Assembly: GCA_035772405.1 (NCBI GenBank)
Contig: JAYKKM010000174.1
Coordinates: 327,001 to 391,000 of the forward strand
Reading direction: 5' to 3'
Source of the DNA: Chrysogorgia sp. JL179-B06
Taxonomy: Eukaryota > Cnidaria > Anthozoa > Scleralcyonacea > Chrysogorgiidae
Length of the DNA stretch: 64,000 bases
Shown here: piece after piece, positions 50,016 to 61,407 of the stretch
How the letters are laid out: each line of letters begins with the position of its first letter
Position numbering within the stretch: position 1 is the stretch's first letter
Made by a program: the position numbers and the translations under genes
The notes under the pieces: generated by a model
What the model was told of the DNA's origin: nothing
Databases searched by the model: none
The model's input: the letters and a program-made list of their open reading frames with translations, nothing else

Positions 50016-50457
50016 TCGTAAAAGGGATGAATTTCACCTTGCATTTACATGGGAATATTCTAGCCCTTCTAAGAGGGCTGACTTGTTTACCCGAGTTGAC
50101 AACATGGATTTTCCCACGTAACCCGCTGAATCCCATTTTCCCGCACAAGTTTTCAATTCAAAACCTACGTATATGAACAAACAGAACTTGTGAAATAAAG
50201 AGTTGTCTTAAAATATACGGGCAAAGACCAACTTTGTCGCGTGTACAGAGCTTTGACTTGCCAGCCCTCTTGCGTGCCTTTACATTGGAAAATTTCCAGC
50301 CCTCGTAGGCGAGATCCCGCATAGTCAATATAGCGCGAGATCTCGCCAAGGAGGGCTGGCCCTCCTCTCATATAAACGAAAACAAATTTTACAAATAGTT
50401 TAACTGAGAGGCGGGATCTCGGAAAAGAGGGCTGACCCTCCTCCATATAAACACCCC
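50016..50457 (+). mobile_element. Foldback element, 'GGGTGTTTATATGG' family, copy 3
   Basis: Same blocks and orientation as 32517-33013; ends CTCCATATAAACACCCC. The left end is truncated. Confidence 0.75.
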
Positions 50458-50855
50458 TAATTCTGTGATGTTTCCAAGGCTTTGAAATGAGAACGTTATT
50501 CTAAAATGAAGTCAAAATTCATTGCTTTACAGTTGCTTAGGTTTAATGTTGACCCATTTACTTCCAAGTACTTATCCTTGGAAATTTAAAAGCTGCTATA
50601 TGCAGTTTCAAAGAACTACTGTTCACCCATTTACACGACGCCTGCAGTTATATCCGCGACCAGGAAGCTTGTAGGCGCAGCTGAGCAACAAGCCTTGGTA
50701 GCTTGCCAACCGTTTTTGAGACTGACAACAAAGAGGTGTAAATCTAGTTTGTTTGGGAAGCCATTATGAAATTACCCGCAAAGTGCATTATGGGATACAT
50801 TTATCGTCGCAGACAGGTAAAATGTTGTGTTTCCATATCGTTGCTACACTGGGAT

Positions 50856-50887
50856 GTACTAGTTGGCGATCAGTCGCCAACTAGTAC
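50856..50887. repeat. Perfect 14-bp-arm hairpin
   Basis: GTACTAGTTGGCGA, a 4-base loop TCAG, then TCGCCAACTAGTAC. A second hairpin, AGTTGAACTGAGTTCAACTT, follows at about 50897. Confidence 0.85.
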
Positions 50888-51119
50888 TGTTGTGAAAGTT
50901 GAACTGAGTTCAACTTTCCCGACTATGGTCGGCGACTACGCTGACTATTGTGACGCCGTCGACAAGATGTTTCCCTATATATGGAAACCATGCTTAACAC
51001 GGAGACAAAACTCGAATCATATTGGATAGAAATTATTTGTCATTCTAGAGGTCGCAAGATGTCACACAAAGGGAAAACTATGAAAGTTTTGCAAAATAAA
51101 CCCTGCCCCGTAGACGCTA

Positions 51120-51345
51120 TACGGATACTTCGTATCCGGTATGAAAAAAACACTCCAGAATAATGATGTCAGAGCCAAAAAAAAACACCAAAACCTTTGC
51201 TCCCGTGGCCGCGTAGGGATACTTCGTATCCGCTAGGCAAATAAAACACGCGTACGCCAGCATAATTATCTCAGAGCCAAAAAAACACCAAAACCTTAGC
51301 TCCCGTGGCCGCATAGGGATACTTCGTATCCGCTAGGCAAAAAAA
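51120..51345. repeat. Tandem units each with a GGATACTTCGTATCC hairpin
   Basis: Two and a half copies of an approximately 100-bp unit: CTCCCGTGGCCGC, hairpin GGATAC-TTC-GTATCC, CGCTAGGCAAA, CCAGCATAATTAT, AGAGCCAAAAAAACACCAAA. They lie 260-480 bp downstream of the RSPH stop. Confidence 0.85.
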
Positions 51346-51485
51346 ACACGCCAGCATAATTATCATCTCAAAGAGCTGAAAAAACGCGACACATCGGTAT
51401 ACGACAAAAAGCCCCGACGTATTTTCTGGACCCCCGCCGTAGAAGCCTCGCCCGTAGAGATTACTCCGTGCTTTCGTGTATAGAG

Positions 51486-51491
51486 TTTATT
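51486..51491 (-). terminator. Candidate polyadenylation signal of RSPH4A/6A
   Basis: AATAAA on the minus strand about 115 bp after the stop codon. Confidence 0.45.
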
Positions 51492-51602
51492 TCGGTCTAT
51501 GCGTGGCTAATAACACAGATACTGAGTGTGTGTACTATATGGCAGATTATTTACATATATATATATAATATAAAACGACAGCTGCGATCATCTTCGTCTC
51601 TT

Positions 51603-54600
51603 CTAATCATCATCTTCATCCTCATCTAAATCATCAGCATCATCTCCACCCTCCATAGCTTCTTCCTGAGCAGCCTTCACAGCCTGTTCTTCCTCCACCG
51701 TGGGGTCGTCTATCTCCGTGATCTCAGCACCATCCGGGTATTCGTCCATGACGGTTGGCAGAGACGGTGGGGTGTAGCCGTGAGTGGAATATTTGTGGGC
51801 CCACCCCACGTAGATGTTTTCAAATTTTCTATTAAAAATGAGAGAACACACATGTTATAAAATAATCACGTGAGAGACGATCACGTGAGAGACGATCACG
51901 TGAGACGATCACGTGAGACGATCACGTGAAGACGATGACATACGATCACGTGACAGGCGATCACGTGACAGGCGATCACGTGAGACGATCACGTGAAATA
52001 CGATCACGTGAGAGACGATCACGTGAGAGACGATCACGTGAGAGACGATCACGTGAGAGACAATCAGGTGAGAGACGATGACATACGATCACGTGACAGG
52101 CGATCACGTGAGAGACGATCACGTGAAAGACGATCACGTGACAGACGATCACGTGACAGAGGATCACGTGACAGACGATCACGTGAGAAACGATCACGTG
52201 AGATTCTCTGAAAACTACGTACATGTCACGTGCGAATGCGTAAGCACCAGGCCAGCGGTTCGATCTCATGGCAGCAACAGCGTACTGTGGAAGAAAGTTG
52301 GAGGACAAATATGGCGTCCAGGCTGCTAAGCCATCCACTTCTGATACAAATAAACAATAGGTTAAGAAAAAGGTAAACAAACAATATACACAAACAAATA
52401 ACCAACCACATAATATAATACAATATCTACCGCTAACACGAAACTGTCTGATTATGCTAATTGAAATTCACTTTTAATCTATAGATCCTTAGTTTTAACA
52501 ACTATCATAGTACTTATTTAGTTTTTAACTGAACAAGTCATGTTTTTAAATATTTTGGTATTTTCTATTTTATGTAAAATTTCCAATCTTTGTAAACACA
52601 TTGTAATTCATTTCTAATGCGAAAATGTGTCATTAAATCTTATCTTATCTTATCTTATAAATCACTAGATAATTCACCCTTGTCTTCATTGACAGAAGCC
52701 AGTAATGGTGGTCCTGTTTCAGGCTGGATCTGTTCTGTGTCTTCTTGTTCTTCTTCAGCTTCTTCATCTTCGAATTCATCTTCAGATTTTGTTACCGGGT
52801 TGTGCCAGATACACCGACCCTAAGAGAAAATACAATGTGCCGGCTTAATAATTTCAACGAGCCACCAACCAACCAACCAACAATCCAACGAACAACCAAC
52901 AGAATCAAACAACCCAACGAACAAACAACAAACCCAACCAAGCAACGCAATGACAAACAACCCAATCAAACAACCCAACGAACAATCAAACAACCCAACG
53001 AACAATCAAAAAACCCAACGAACAATCAAACAACCCAACGAACAATCAAACAACCCAACGAACAATCAAACAACCCAACGACCAACCAACACAATCAAAC
53101 AACCCAACAAACAACCAAGCAACCCAACTAACCACAACCCAATCAAACAACCCAACGAACAAACAACCAAAAACCAACCAACCAACAACCCAACCAACAA
53201 ACAACCAAAAACCAACCAACCAACAACCCAACGAACAAACAACCAAAAACCAACCAACCAACAACCCAACGAACAAACAACCAACCAACCAACAACCCAA
53301 CAAACAACCAAGCAACCCAACTAACCACAACCCAATCAAACAACCCAACGAACAAACAACCCAACGAACAAACCAACAACCCAACGAACGAACGAACGAA
53401 CAACCAACCAACCCAACCCAACGAACCAACAACCAACCAACCAACCCAACGAACAATCCAACTCAATAAACTAAGCAACTAACGAACATTTGAAAGATCC
53501 TCAACAGGAACACAAAACAGGAATATATCCGATGCAGTTCATCAGCAATCATACCTGTGGTAAAATGTTCATACAATGATGAACCCAGCTATTTACAGAT
53601 GTGTCCATCAGTTCCCGTGGATTGACACCTTCGAATTCTGGGTTCACCACATACGTTTCGCGCACTAAGACAAAATGATCAAGATGATGGAGATAAATTG
53701 ACATAATAATATTATAAGAATTGACGTAATATATTATCATAAATCATAATTGGGTAATATATTATCATAAATCATATTGTGTAATATATTATCATGATAA
53801 TCGTAATATATTATCATGATAATTGAAGTAATATAATACCATCATATCAATTGACATAAAATATTATCATGATATTTGAAATAATTATGACAATCATGAT
53901 TCATATTTATTCCCCTCAACTAGTTTCCAACCTTCTTCTTCTTCCTCCTCCTCCTCGTCTTCGAATGCGTAATACCCAGCGGGACTGATGTGAGTACTGG
54001 CCGTAATGCGAGCGATCTGGGCACGAAGATAGTTGGCCTCGTTTCCAGGAAACGGAGGATAGCTAGCGATCTAGAAACGAGATATTTGATATATCATGGT
54101 CTATAGTCTTCAGTATTACAACAAGTCAGAACGTCTACACATAGTTTCTCTTTTAGGTGAACGTAATACCCCCACAGGCCAGAAGTCCAATTGATAGGGG
54201 TTCCGAGGGCCTACGATTTAAGGTCGTTATCCGAGAAGATCCGAAAGTCTTACCATTTGCTGATATTATTGCAAAGGCAGCACTTTCTCCTCTATTATTT
54301 TTAAGACCCTGAGTGGCGACCTCTTACCCAGGGCATTTTGCCTCCACAGCGGAAGGTCGGCGAAAATGGCCCTGGGATCGGCTGGTCCATTCTATAATGC
54401 GATTGGCTTGTCATAAAACGCAATTAATTCAGCCGAGTATAATTTATTCATCTAAATCTGAACGCTGTCTTCAAATTTTACAGCAAATTAGAAGTGATAG
54501 CTTTCGCTAAATTGGATATATGCTTCTTCATACCTTTTGTAAGAGATAACCATGGATGTATGGTGGATTATTAAGCTTGTTAGCTGCTTTTATGCCGACG

Positions 54601-57600
54601 AATGCTGACATGAACAACTCTGAAGAGCATTGAATATTTTTCAATTATTCAGGTCAACAAAGTTGTCCAAGGAAATGGAACAAAGACCACAAAAATTATC
54701 ATATCTAAACACCCAGAAATTCTGGGTGTCATGTGACCAGCCGACCATTTTCGCCGACCTTCCACCGTGGAGGCAAAATGCCCTGGGAACGAGGTTGCCT
54801 GAGTGGAGGTCCGACCCAGGATTTGAACCTGTGTCTCCAAACTCGTAGACATGTGTGGTAACCACTAGACCACAACAGCTGGTTAGACCAAAATCATCGA
54901 GAATATGTTAAAGAGGGTAAAAAAATAGGTACCCTAGGTGTACATATACCTGCACCTACAATCGGTTGTTATTATAGTTGTGCCATGGTCGGGAGTTATC
55001 GTCGCCAATTTGATCGGAAGCCACCGTTTGGAAATTAATTCTGGTCATGTACTCGAGAAATAACGTTTTCATTCTTGTATTTTATGCTTCACCCAGAAGC
55101 ATAAAATACGAAAATGAAAACGTTATTTCTCGAGTACAACAGCAGATATCGTAAAACTATTAACATTTCTAAACATTATACTTAAAGGCCTTTTATTTAA
55201 AAGTTTTCTTTTTTAATGTTGACTGCAGTTCCTCTTTAACGTTCTCGAAATGACTTAAACAGGTTAAGTTTAACGTTGATTCACTAATTGCAAGTACATT
55301 GAAAGATAAGGAGCTTCTTTGAGCTTGAAGAAATCACATTCAGTGGGGTCTGTACGTGGCTGTACCGCAGTACCATTGTAGCCTGTATGTGTAGGTTAGT
55401 CTGTGAGTGTGGCAGTCTGCGTAGCTTGACAAATACACAACTGCCTAAAGTCTAAAGACTTGAGTTACTTTAGTTCGGTAAAACTGCATTATTTGGATAA
55501 GGAAAGAAAAACAAACCAAACCGTTTTTGTATAATATAGTTATTTCCAGCTTAGTTGAATTAAATTCTGTATTAGTTTTCCATTTTCCAGTTAATAATGA
55601 AGCAAAAATCACGATAACATTTTTTAGCATTTAGGATTCCGTGACCGTGGTCAAAATATCGTAAATTCCGCCCGCTGCTGCAGCCAATCAGGTTGCAGGA
55701 AAGGCTAGGATTCCGCCCGCTCACGATACAAAAAAAAATAAAAAAGATTATTCAATTTAATGGATCTTGCTACAGTGCTACTAGGAAATTGCTAGGCATG
55801 GCTTTATTAACGATTGTTTAGACTTTTAGTCCTGCGAAACGTAGTGCAACCACCGTGTTTTCAAAGAAATTATTTGGTCCTTATAGCGTAGGATCCAAGA
55901 AAGGTTGGAATTATTTCCAGGTCTGAATTACAAGTGCATTGAAAGTTAATGTAGGAGCTTGAAGAAATTACATTGCACTGTTCATCGTTATCCTTGGTTA
56001 GTTCTAAGACAAAATCGAAGGTAGTTATCACTGTCAGCATTGTGTTTGTCTAAGGTGTGTAGTTACTAACCGGAGCATCAAGTCTGCCAGTGAAAAACTT
56101 TCTAATTTGTCTAGCTGCGACTATTTCAGACAAATTCGAAGGTAGTTATCACTGTCAGCATTGTGTTTGTCTAAGGTGTGTAGTTACTAACCGGAGCATC
56201 AAGTCTGCCAGTGAAAAACTTTCTAATTTGTCTAGCTGCGACTATTTCAGACAAAATCGAAGGTAGTTATCACTGTCAGCATTGTGTTTGCCTAAGGTGT
56301 GTAGTTACTAACCGGAGCATCAAGTCTGCCAGTGAAAAACTTTCTAATTTGTCTAGCTGCGACTATTTCAGACAAAATCGAAGGTAGTTATCACTGTCAG
56401 CATTGTGTTTGTCTAAGGTGTGTAGTTACTAACCGGAGCATCAAGTCTGCCAGTGAAAAACTTTCTAATTTGTCTAGCTGCGACTATTTCAGCAGGGGTA
56501 ACATGGGGTAGCTTCACCCAGGCTCCACCACCTGTTGAAATTGAAAGAGAATGTGAAGACGCTTATGGAGGGAGGGGGGAAGGAATAGACAGGAGAAACA
56601 AAAGAAAGAAATTAAGGAAGATTGAAAGGGAGAAAGAAAGGAAAGAAAAAGGATGGAAAGACAGAAATAGAAGGAAATATATAAGGATATAAGGAAGGAA
56701 GGAGGGAAGGAATGGAGGAAGGAAAGGAAGGAGGGAGGAAGGAAGGAAAGAAGGAAAGAAGGAAGAAAGAAAGGAAGGAAGAAAGAAAGGAAGGAAGGAA
56801 GGAAGGAAGGAAGGAAGGAAGGAAGGAAAGAAGGAAGGAAGGAAGGAAGGAAAGAAATGAAGGAAGGAAAGGAAGGAAGGAAGGAAGGAAAGAAGGAAGA
56901 AAGAAAGGAAGGAAGGAAGGAAAGAAGGAAGAAAGGAAGGAAATAAATGAAGGAAGGAAAGGAAGGAAGGAAAGGAAGGAAAGGAAAGAAATTAAAGAAA
57001 GAAATGAAGGAAGGAAAGAAGGAAGGAAAGGAAGGAAGGAAAGAAAAAGGATGGAAAGACAGAAATAGAAGGAAATATATAAGGATATAAGGAAGGAAGG
57101 AGGGAAGGAATGGAGGAAGGAAAGGAAGGAGGGAGGGGAGGAAGGGAAGGAAATGAAGGAAATGAAGGAAGGAAAGGAAATATATAAGGATATAAGGAAG
57201 GAATGAAGGAACGAACAAACAAAGGAAAGAAAGGAAGGGAAGGAAAGAAGGAAGATAGAAGGAAGGAAAGGAAGGAAGGAAAGAAATGAAGGAAGGAAAG
57301 AAATGAAGGAAAGGAAAGAAAGGAAGGAAAGAAGGAAGATAGAAGGAAGGAAAGGAAGGAAGGAAAGAAATGAAGGAAGGAAAGAAATGAAGGAAGGAAA
57401 GAAAGGAAGGAAGGAAGGAAGATAGAAGGAAGGAAAGGAAGGAAGGAAAGAAATGAAGGAAGGAAAGAAAGGAAGGAAGGAAAGGAAGGAAAGGAAAGAA
57501 AGGAAAGAAGGAAGATAGAAGGAAGGAAAGAAATGAAGAAAGGAAATAAAAGAAGGAAAGGAAAGGAAGAAGTTCCTTTAGACACATGCATGTGCAAGAT

Positions 57601-60600
57601 TATCAAGAAAATATCTTACAAGTAGTCATGATGTAATAAATAAATTTATTTGCTCCAGATTTATACTCTTCTCTTGGAATCACCGGAGGTGGTTTCCAAT
57701 CTGACTTAGGAACCAAGTCCTCATCATTCTCATCATCTGGAAAAAAAGAAGTGTTATAATTTCGCTACAAAATATGAAAAATCATTGTTTTAAAGTAAAG
57801 AGGAATTGTATAACCATAATAAAATATCATTAATAACTAACATTTTGTCATGCTACCATACCTTCGTCTTTCTCATCTTCCTTTTCCTTGCTGTCGTCTT
57901 CGTCTTTTCCCCCCTATAGTAAACGGAGATGAAATGCTTAATAACCTCGCCGCAATTACTATATACTAATGTTTCTATTGAGTTTGACATGTTGATAGAG
58001 GGAAAATTCAAAGTATTTGCTTGAGGTTTTCATACAGATGGACAATGGAATGAGGCAAATATCTTCCGGGTTTTCATTCAGATATCGCCATTTACCTTAC
58101 CTCTTAAGGTTACTGTATACCTTCAGAGGTGTTTCCAGTCCATATGGCAAACCCTAATATCAAATTAGATTTTTATTTTTTAATAATCCAATTATATCCA
58201 TGGAGTCTCAATATAAAGTGCTGAAATTAATTTATGCAATGTCTCCAATATTATCCTCACCTCCTCCTCCTCCTCCTCTTCTTCCATTTCACCCTCTCTA
58301 TAGTCTACTTCTGCTATATAATAATTATTTTCTATACCAAATATTTTACCTATAAAAAGCAAAGCACACAACCGTTGGCACCATTTAGTAATACATGTGC
58401 AGGGGTCGAAATAATTTTTTTGACAGCGCCGGTCAAAATGTCCGACACTTCAGAAATTTCGTCGGACATCTTCAAAATCCTGCCGGACAATGAATATCAC
58501 TTTTCTGTACCTTAAAATAAATTGATAAATAAATTGATAAATATATTTCGATAGGAAATCGTGCAATTTATCGCAAATCTAATTGGTTGTGGACAGAAAA
58601 ACTGAAACCGATCGCACGTGTGTGAGCGAAATACGCGACGAACTACGTTCTGCAAATATGTCAAATTACATGTCTTGTGCATGATAAATGTTTCGCTGAT
58701 GGCCGATTTGACTTAATAAAGCTACCAAAAATACTAGAGTAGCGAAAGGTGTCCTTTAGATTTCTTACTGTCCGTCCAAAACTAGGTGTCAAAATAGTAA
58801 ATAGCCGTCCAAAAGCCGTCATTATCAAATGGCCGTCTTAAATAGAAACTGGCCGTCCAAAAGACAGCTGGCTGGCTAAGACCCTGCCCTGTGTCATCAA
58901 CCTCGTACCCATGGTCTGGCGGTGAGCGGAGATGAGACCCTGGGTACGAGGTTGCTGTGTCATATCCCTTGCCATCTTACCCCAAAACCGTACAGTCTGA
59001 AGCGGCTTTGAATCAACCAAAGTCTTCAATGAAAGTAACACTCTATACGTTTCCTCTTTAGATAAACCTACGGCGGCTTGTTCAAAGAAGAAGTTAAGAT
59101 CCATCAGATTTGGCAGCGCGGTCTCCAACTCTTCATCGTTATCTACGTCACCATCCTTTTCTAAGTCTCTCTGTTATTAAGAGAAAATATCAAATGAAGC
59201 ATTTTTATGTCTACATTTTGAAAATGGAGTTTTGAATTTTCTACAGCAAGGTTTTTGTGAGAATGATTGGGGAGCTATGTCATGCTGGAATGCTTTGGGG
59301 AAGACTCTCTTTGTATGAGAGAAATAATGTGAATCAAATATTAACCTCAAAAAGTCTTTGATTAATAAGAGCTGAGGAAAGTGCTTGAATATCGGAGTGT
59401 TCGCTCTAAAAAAACAAGAATAAAATAAAATGAATCTTGATAAAATGTATCACACTTATTGATTACACTATTGTTTTATTTACTTAATTATGTATAATTT
59501 ATTCCACTTCTTTCACATCACTGACTCTGATCTGCTACAAACAAATCAAATATCTAAAAAGGTTGGTGTACTGCCAGCACTGCCAAAATAGTGTGTAAGT
59601 TGTCTAACGTTTTGAGCGAAGGCCCATTGTCAGAGAGTGAAGCATTCAAACATGCAAAGGGCACTGACGCTGAAACGTTAGACTACTTACAAGCTATTTC
59701 GGCAGTACACCAACCTTTTTAGATATTTGATTTGTATTTCTACACTGCCTATGCAGCACAACATGTTTTAAGTTTCAAACAGTTCTCTTGAGTACAATGC
59801 AACATTGCCAATCACTGTAATATGTTTTCTAAAGCAATTTTTAAAGAATAGTGGCAGCAGAGCTATTTCAAAATAAGGGACAGGGCTGGCAGGCCAGTAT
59901 GCATTCCGTGTACTCCGGTGTGGACTCACGAAAATGGTTGGTGTGTCAGTTTAAGATCGTCAAACTATAAGTGCTTGGCATTAAGTGGCCAAGAAAAGTG
60001 ATTTCTGCTTTATGTTGGCATATATCAATATTGCTTTCAACCTTGTGTGTTTAGAAATTAAACCACAAGAAGGCATGTCCATTTTTTTATATTGTGTAAT
60101 CTTGGCGTGGCGTTCGGAAGTATTCGGCGTATCTCCGGTGTAGAGTTTACATGGAATGAACCTGGCTGGTTGGGAATGATCACCCCTTTGGTCTTGGCTC
60201 CACCACTGCTGGTTTAGATGTAAAATATATTACCTCGCCTTCTTGTTCTGGTTCAACTGTCTTCTTGCACTCCTTGCTTACATCTTCAAATATTCCTGTA
60301 TTTAAATGGTTCAACTCTCAGAAATAAAATAACATCATATTCAACCTTGCAAGACAATTACACACAGGATACCCACGTTACCAAGTGTTTTTTTCAGTGG
60401 GGTCCTGCAATACTTCATAAGATTACGTTACGTTACGTTACATTACATTATGCAATTAATACCATGCATACATGATTAATACCATACATGTAATATAATA
60501 AAACACAATAAAAATACAATATACAATACAATTGGTTTCATCCCAAAAGAACGGAAGACTAGATACAAAGCGGGCACGCAAGTGCATGTGGGACCGTTTG

Positions 60601-61407
60601 TGTGACATTAGTCCAGCCAAACCATCCCAAGAACACCAGCGCCCCCCCAACTCTCTACCCAGCCACCCCACGACTATTTTTTTGATGTAGTTTCTTGATT
60701 AATTTTTTAAATTTATGTAGAGAGTCAGTGTTTTTTGTTTTAATGTCCAGGTTATTGAAGTTTATTGAGGCTTGGTGGATTAATTTTTGTTTTCCCCAGT
60801 TTGTCTTGGCTTTTGGCAGGTGTAGATATTGCTGGTCCTTGTGTCGTAGTGATGAAATATACTTATTAATGTTTATATTATAAACAGGCATTTCATGATT
60901 TTTTAAACGTATGTCTGGGGTGCGATGCCAACGGATGCTGAAGAGACCAAACGATGAAAATAGTACAAATATCAATGAAATAATAACAGCTTGAGATGTG
61001 ACATTACTTGATAAATACCCGAACATGTCAAATGTGAAATGTTATTTATCTCAATGTTATCTGGAATATTAAAAGCAACTTTTCTTGTGATTGTAATAGG
61101 TTAACAGTTTATAACAATGAAAGATAAACAAAACTATTAAATGACACAAGAAACATTACCAACGGCATTTTCAGGACGCTTGTCCAACAGCGTGGAAAGC
61201 ACTTTTGTAAAATGGTCATACCTATAATTTAGTAAAAGACAATGTCTAAGTTCATATATTTTCAACTGGACCATAAGCTGTGAATAAACAATAGAAAAGA
61301 CAGCAATAAGAAACTCACAAAGACGTATTGGAGACACCATTGCGTTTCTGCATGAATTCCATGGCCTGTTTTATTTCTACAGAGGCCGAAGACTCTTCGC
61401 TTTCTTC
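51603..61407 (-). CDS. RSPH4A: Radial spoke head protein 4/6 (RSPH4A/RSPH6A family), 14 exons, N-terminal exon missing
   Basis: A component of the radial spoke head in motile 9+2 axonemes. Exons on the minus strand: 61319-61407 (5' edge uncertain), 61160-61221, 60234-60295, 59346-59405, 58981-59170, 58261-58349, 57862-57913, 57620-57736, 56434-56531, 53932-54070, 53555-53664, 52678-52819, 52223-52340, 51603-51828. All junctions keep phase. Landmarks in order: [203 protein letters not shown]; acidic C-terminus ending in Asp-Glu repeats. About 500 residues are recovered; vertebrate proteins are about 700, with longer N-termini. The vertebrate 4A/6A split cannot be resolved here. The frame is open to 61407, where an upstream stop requires another first exon. 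Confidence 0.93.
51866..52205. repeat. Minisatellite, 13-15-bp unit with CACGTG, RSPH intron
   Basis: About 21 copies of GATCACGTGAGAGAC-type units (variants GACAGGC, GAAATAC), each with an E-box palindrome TCACGTGA. Lies in the last RSPH intron. Confidence 0.95.
52860..53465. repeat. Minisatellite of CAACCCAACGAACAA-type units, RSPH intron
   Basis: Units of 16-24 bp (CAACCCAACGAACAATCAAA, AACAACCAAAAACCAACCAA) fill the intron between exons 52678-52819 and 53555-53664. The strongly strand-biased composition (A and C on plus) creates spurious frames on both strands. Confidence 0.95.
54140..54880 (-). mobile_element. SINE family B copy split by a 481-bp element
   Basis: Minus-strand SINE B body at 54140-54316 (AAGTCTTACCATTTGCTGAT, GCAAAGGCAGCACTTTCTCC) and head at 54798-54880 (GGTCCGACCCAGGATTTGAA), separated by the element at 54317-54797. 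Confidence 0.8.
54317..54797. mobile_element. TIR element with 9-bp target duplication (Mutator-like)
   Basis: The left end CGACCTCTTACCCAGGGCAT and right end inverse (CAACCTCGTTCCCAGGGCAT) differ at three bases. CCTGAGTGG is duplicated exactly at 54308-54316 and 54798-54806. A 9-bp duplication is typical of Mutator-like elements. No transposase is seen. Confidence 0.82.
55049..55137. repeat. 89-bp near-perfect palindrome
   Basis: GTACTCGAGAAATAACGTTT...inverse, arms about 41 bp with two or three mismatches and a loop near ACCC. Lies in an RSPH intron. Confidence 0.88.
56007..56490 (-). repeat. Four-copy 121-bp tandem duplication covering an RSPH exon 3' end and its donor
   Basis: Unit starts recur at 56007, 56128, 56249 and 56370. 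Each unit, read on the minus strand, contains the coding stretch for [16 protein letters not shown] followed by the donor GTTAGT and about 60 bp of intron. Only the unit nearest 56490 joins the rest of the exon (56434-56531). The other three are partial exon copies lying downstream in the intron. Confidence 0.93.
56540..57575. repeat. Kilobase polypurine (GGAA/GAAG)n tract, RSPH intron
   Basis: Plus strand almost purely A and G, mostly GGAAGGAAGGAAA-type units. A block GAAATATATAAGGATATAAG recurs at about 56675, 57071 and 57176, showing higher-order duplication. The long open frames of Ser-Phe-Leu-Pro on the minus strand are artefacts. Confidence 0.95.
58898..58954. mobile_element. 57-bp miniature TIR element with 9-bp target duplication
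   Basis: CAACCTCGTACCCA...TGGGTACGAGGTTG, flanked by CTGTGTCAT at 58889-58897 and 58955-58963. Its ends match the 481-bp element at 54317-54797 (CAACCTCG-T-CCCAGGG). It sits 27 bp inside the intron after the RSPH exon 58981-59170. Confidence 0.85.
59540..59738. repeat. Foldback with TTCGAGCGAAGG-type core, RSPH intron
   Basis: AAATCAAATATCTAAAAAGG and its inverse at the right end, with inner arms GGTTGGTGTACTGCC and GTGTAAGTTGTCTAACGTTT. Same family as 48027-48195. Confidence 0.85.
60655..60960 (-). mobile_element. Non-LTR retrotransposon fragment, RT C-terminal tail, RSPH intron
   Basis: The minus-strand frame reads [19 protein letters not shown], then [20 protein letters not shown], the K-x-K-T...G-K-Q and S-L-x-x-F-K-x-x-L-K pattern ending LINE reverse transcriptase frames. 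The W-N-S-L block is degraded to INFNNLDI. Between exons 61160-61221 and 60234-60295. Confidence 0.6.

Noticed and set aside
52745..53478. Asn-Pro-Thr-rich and Trp-Val-Gly-Cys-rich frames
   Set aside because: Products of the CAACCCAACGAACAA satellite in an RSPH intron.
56514..57606. A 357-residue minus-strand frame rich in Phe, Leu, Ser and Pro, with companions
   Set aside because: It is the complement of the GGAA tract and overlaps a real RSPH exon in another frame.
58838..59128. Continuous reading of the RSPH exon past 58981 into [21 protein letters not shown] sequence
   Set aside because: A consensus donor GTAAG at 58980 and the perfect-phase next exon at 58261-58349 show this is intron read-through into a 57-bp mobile element.
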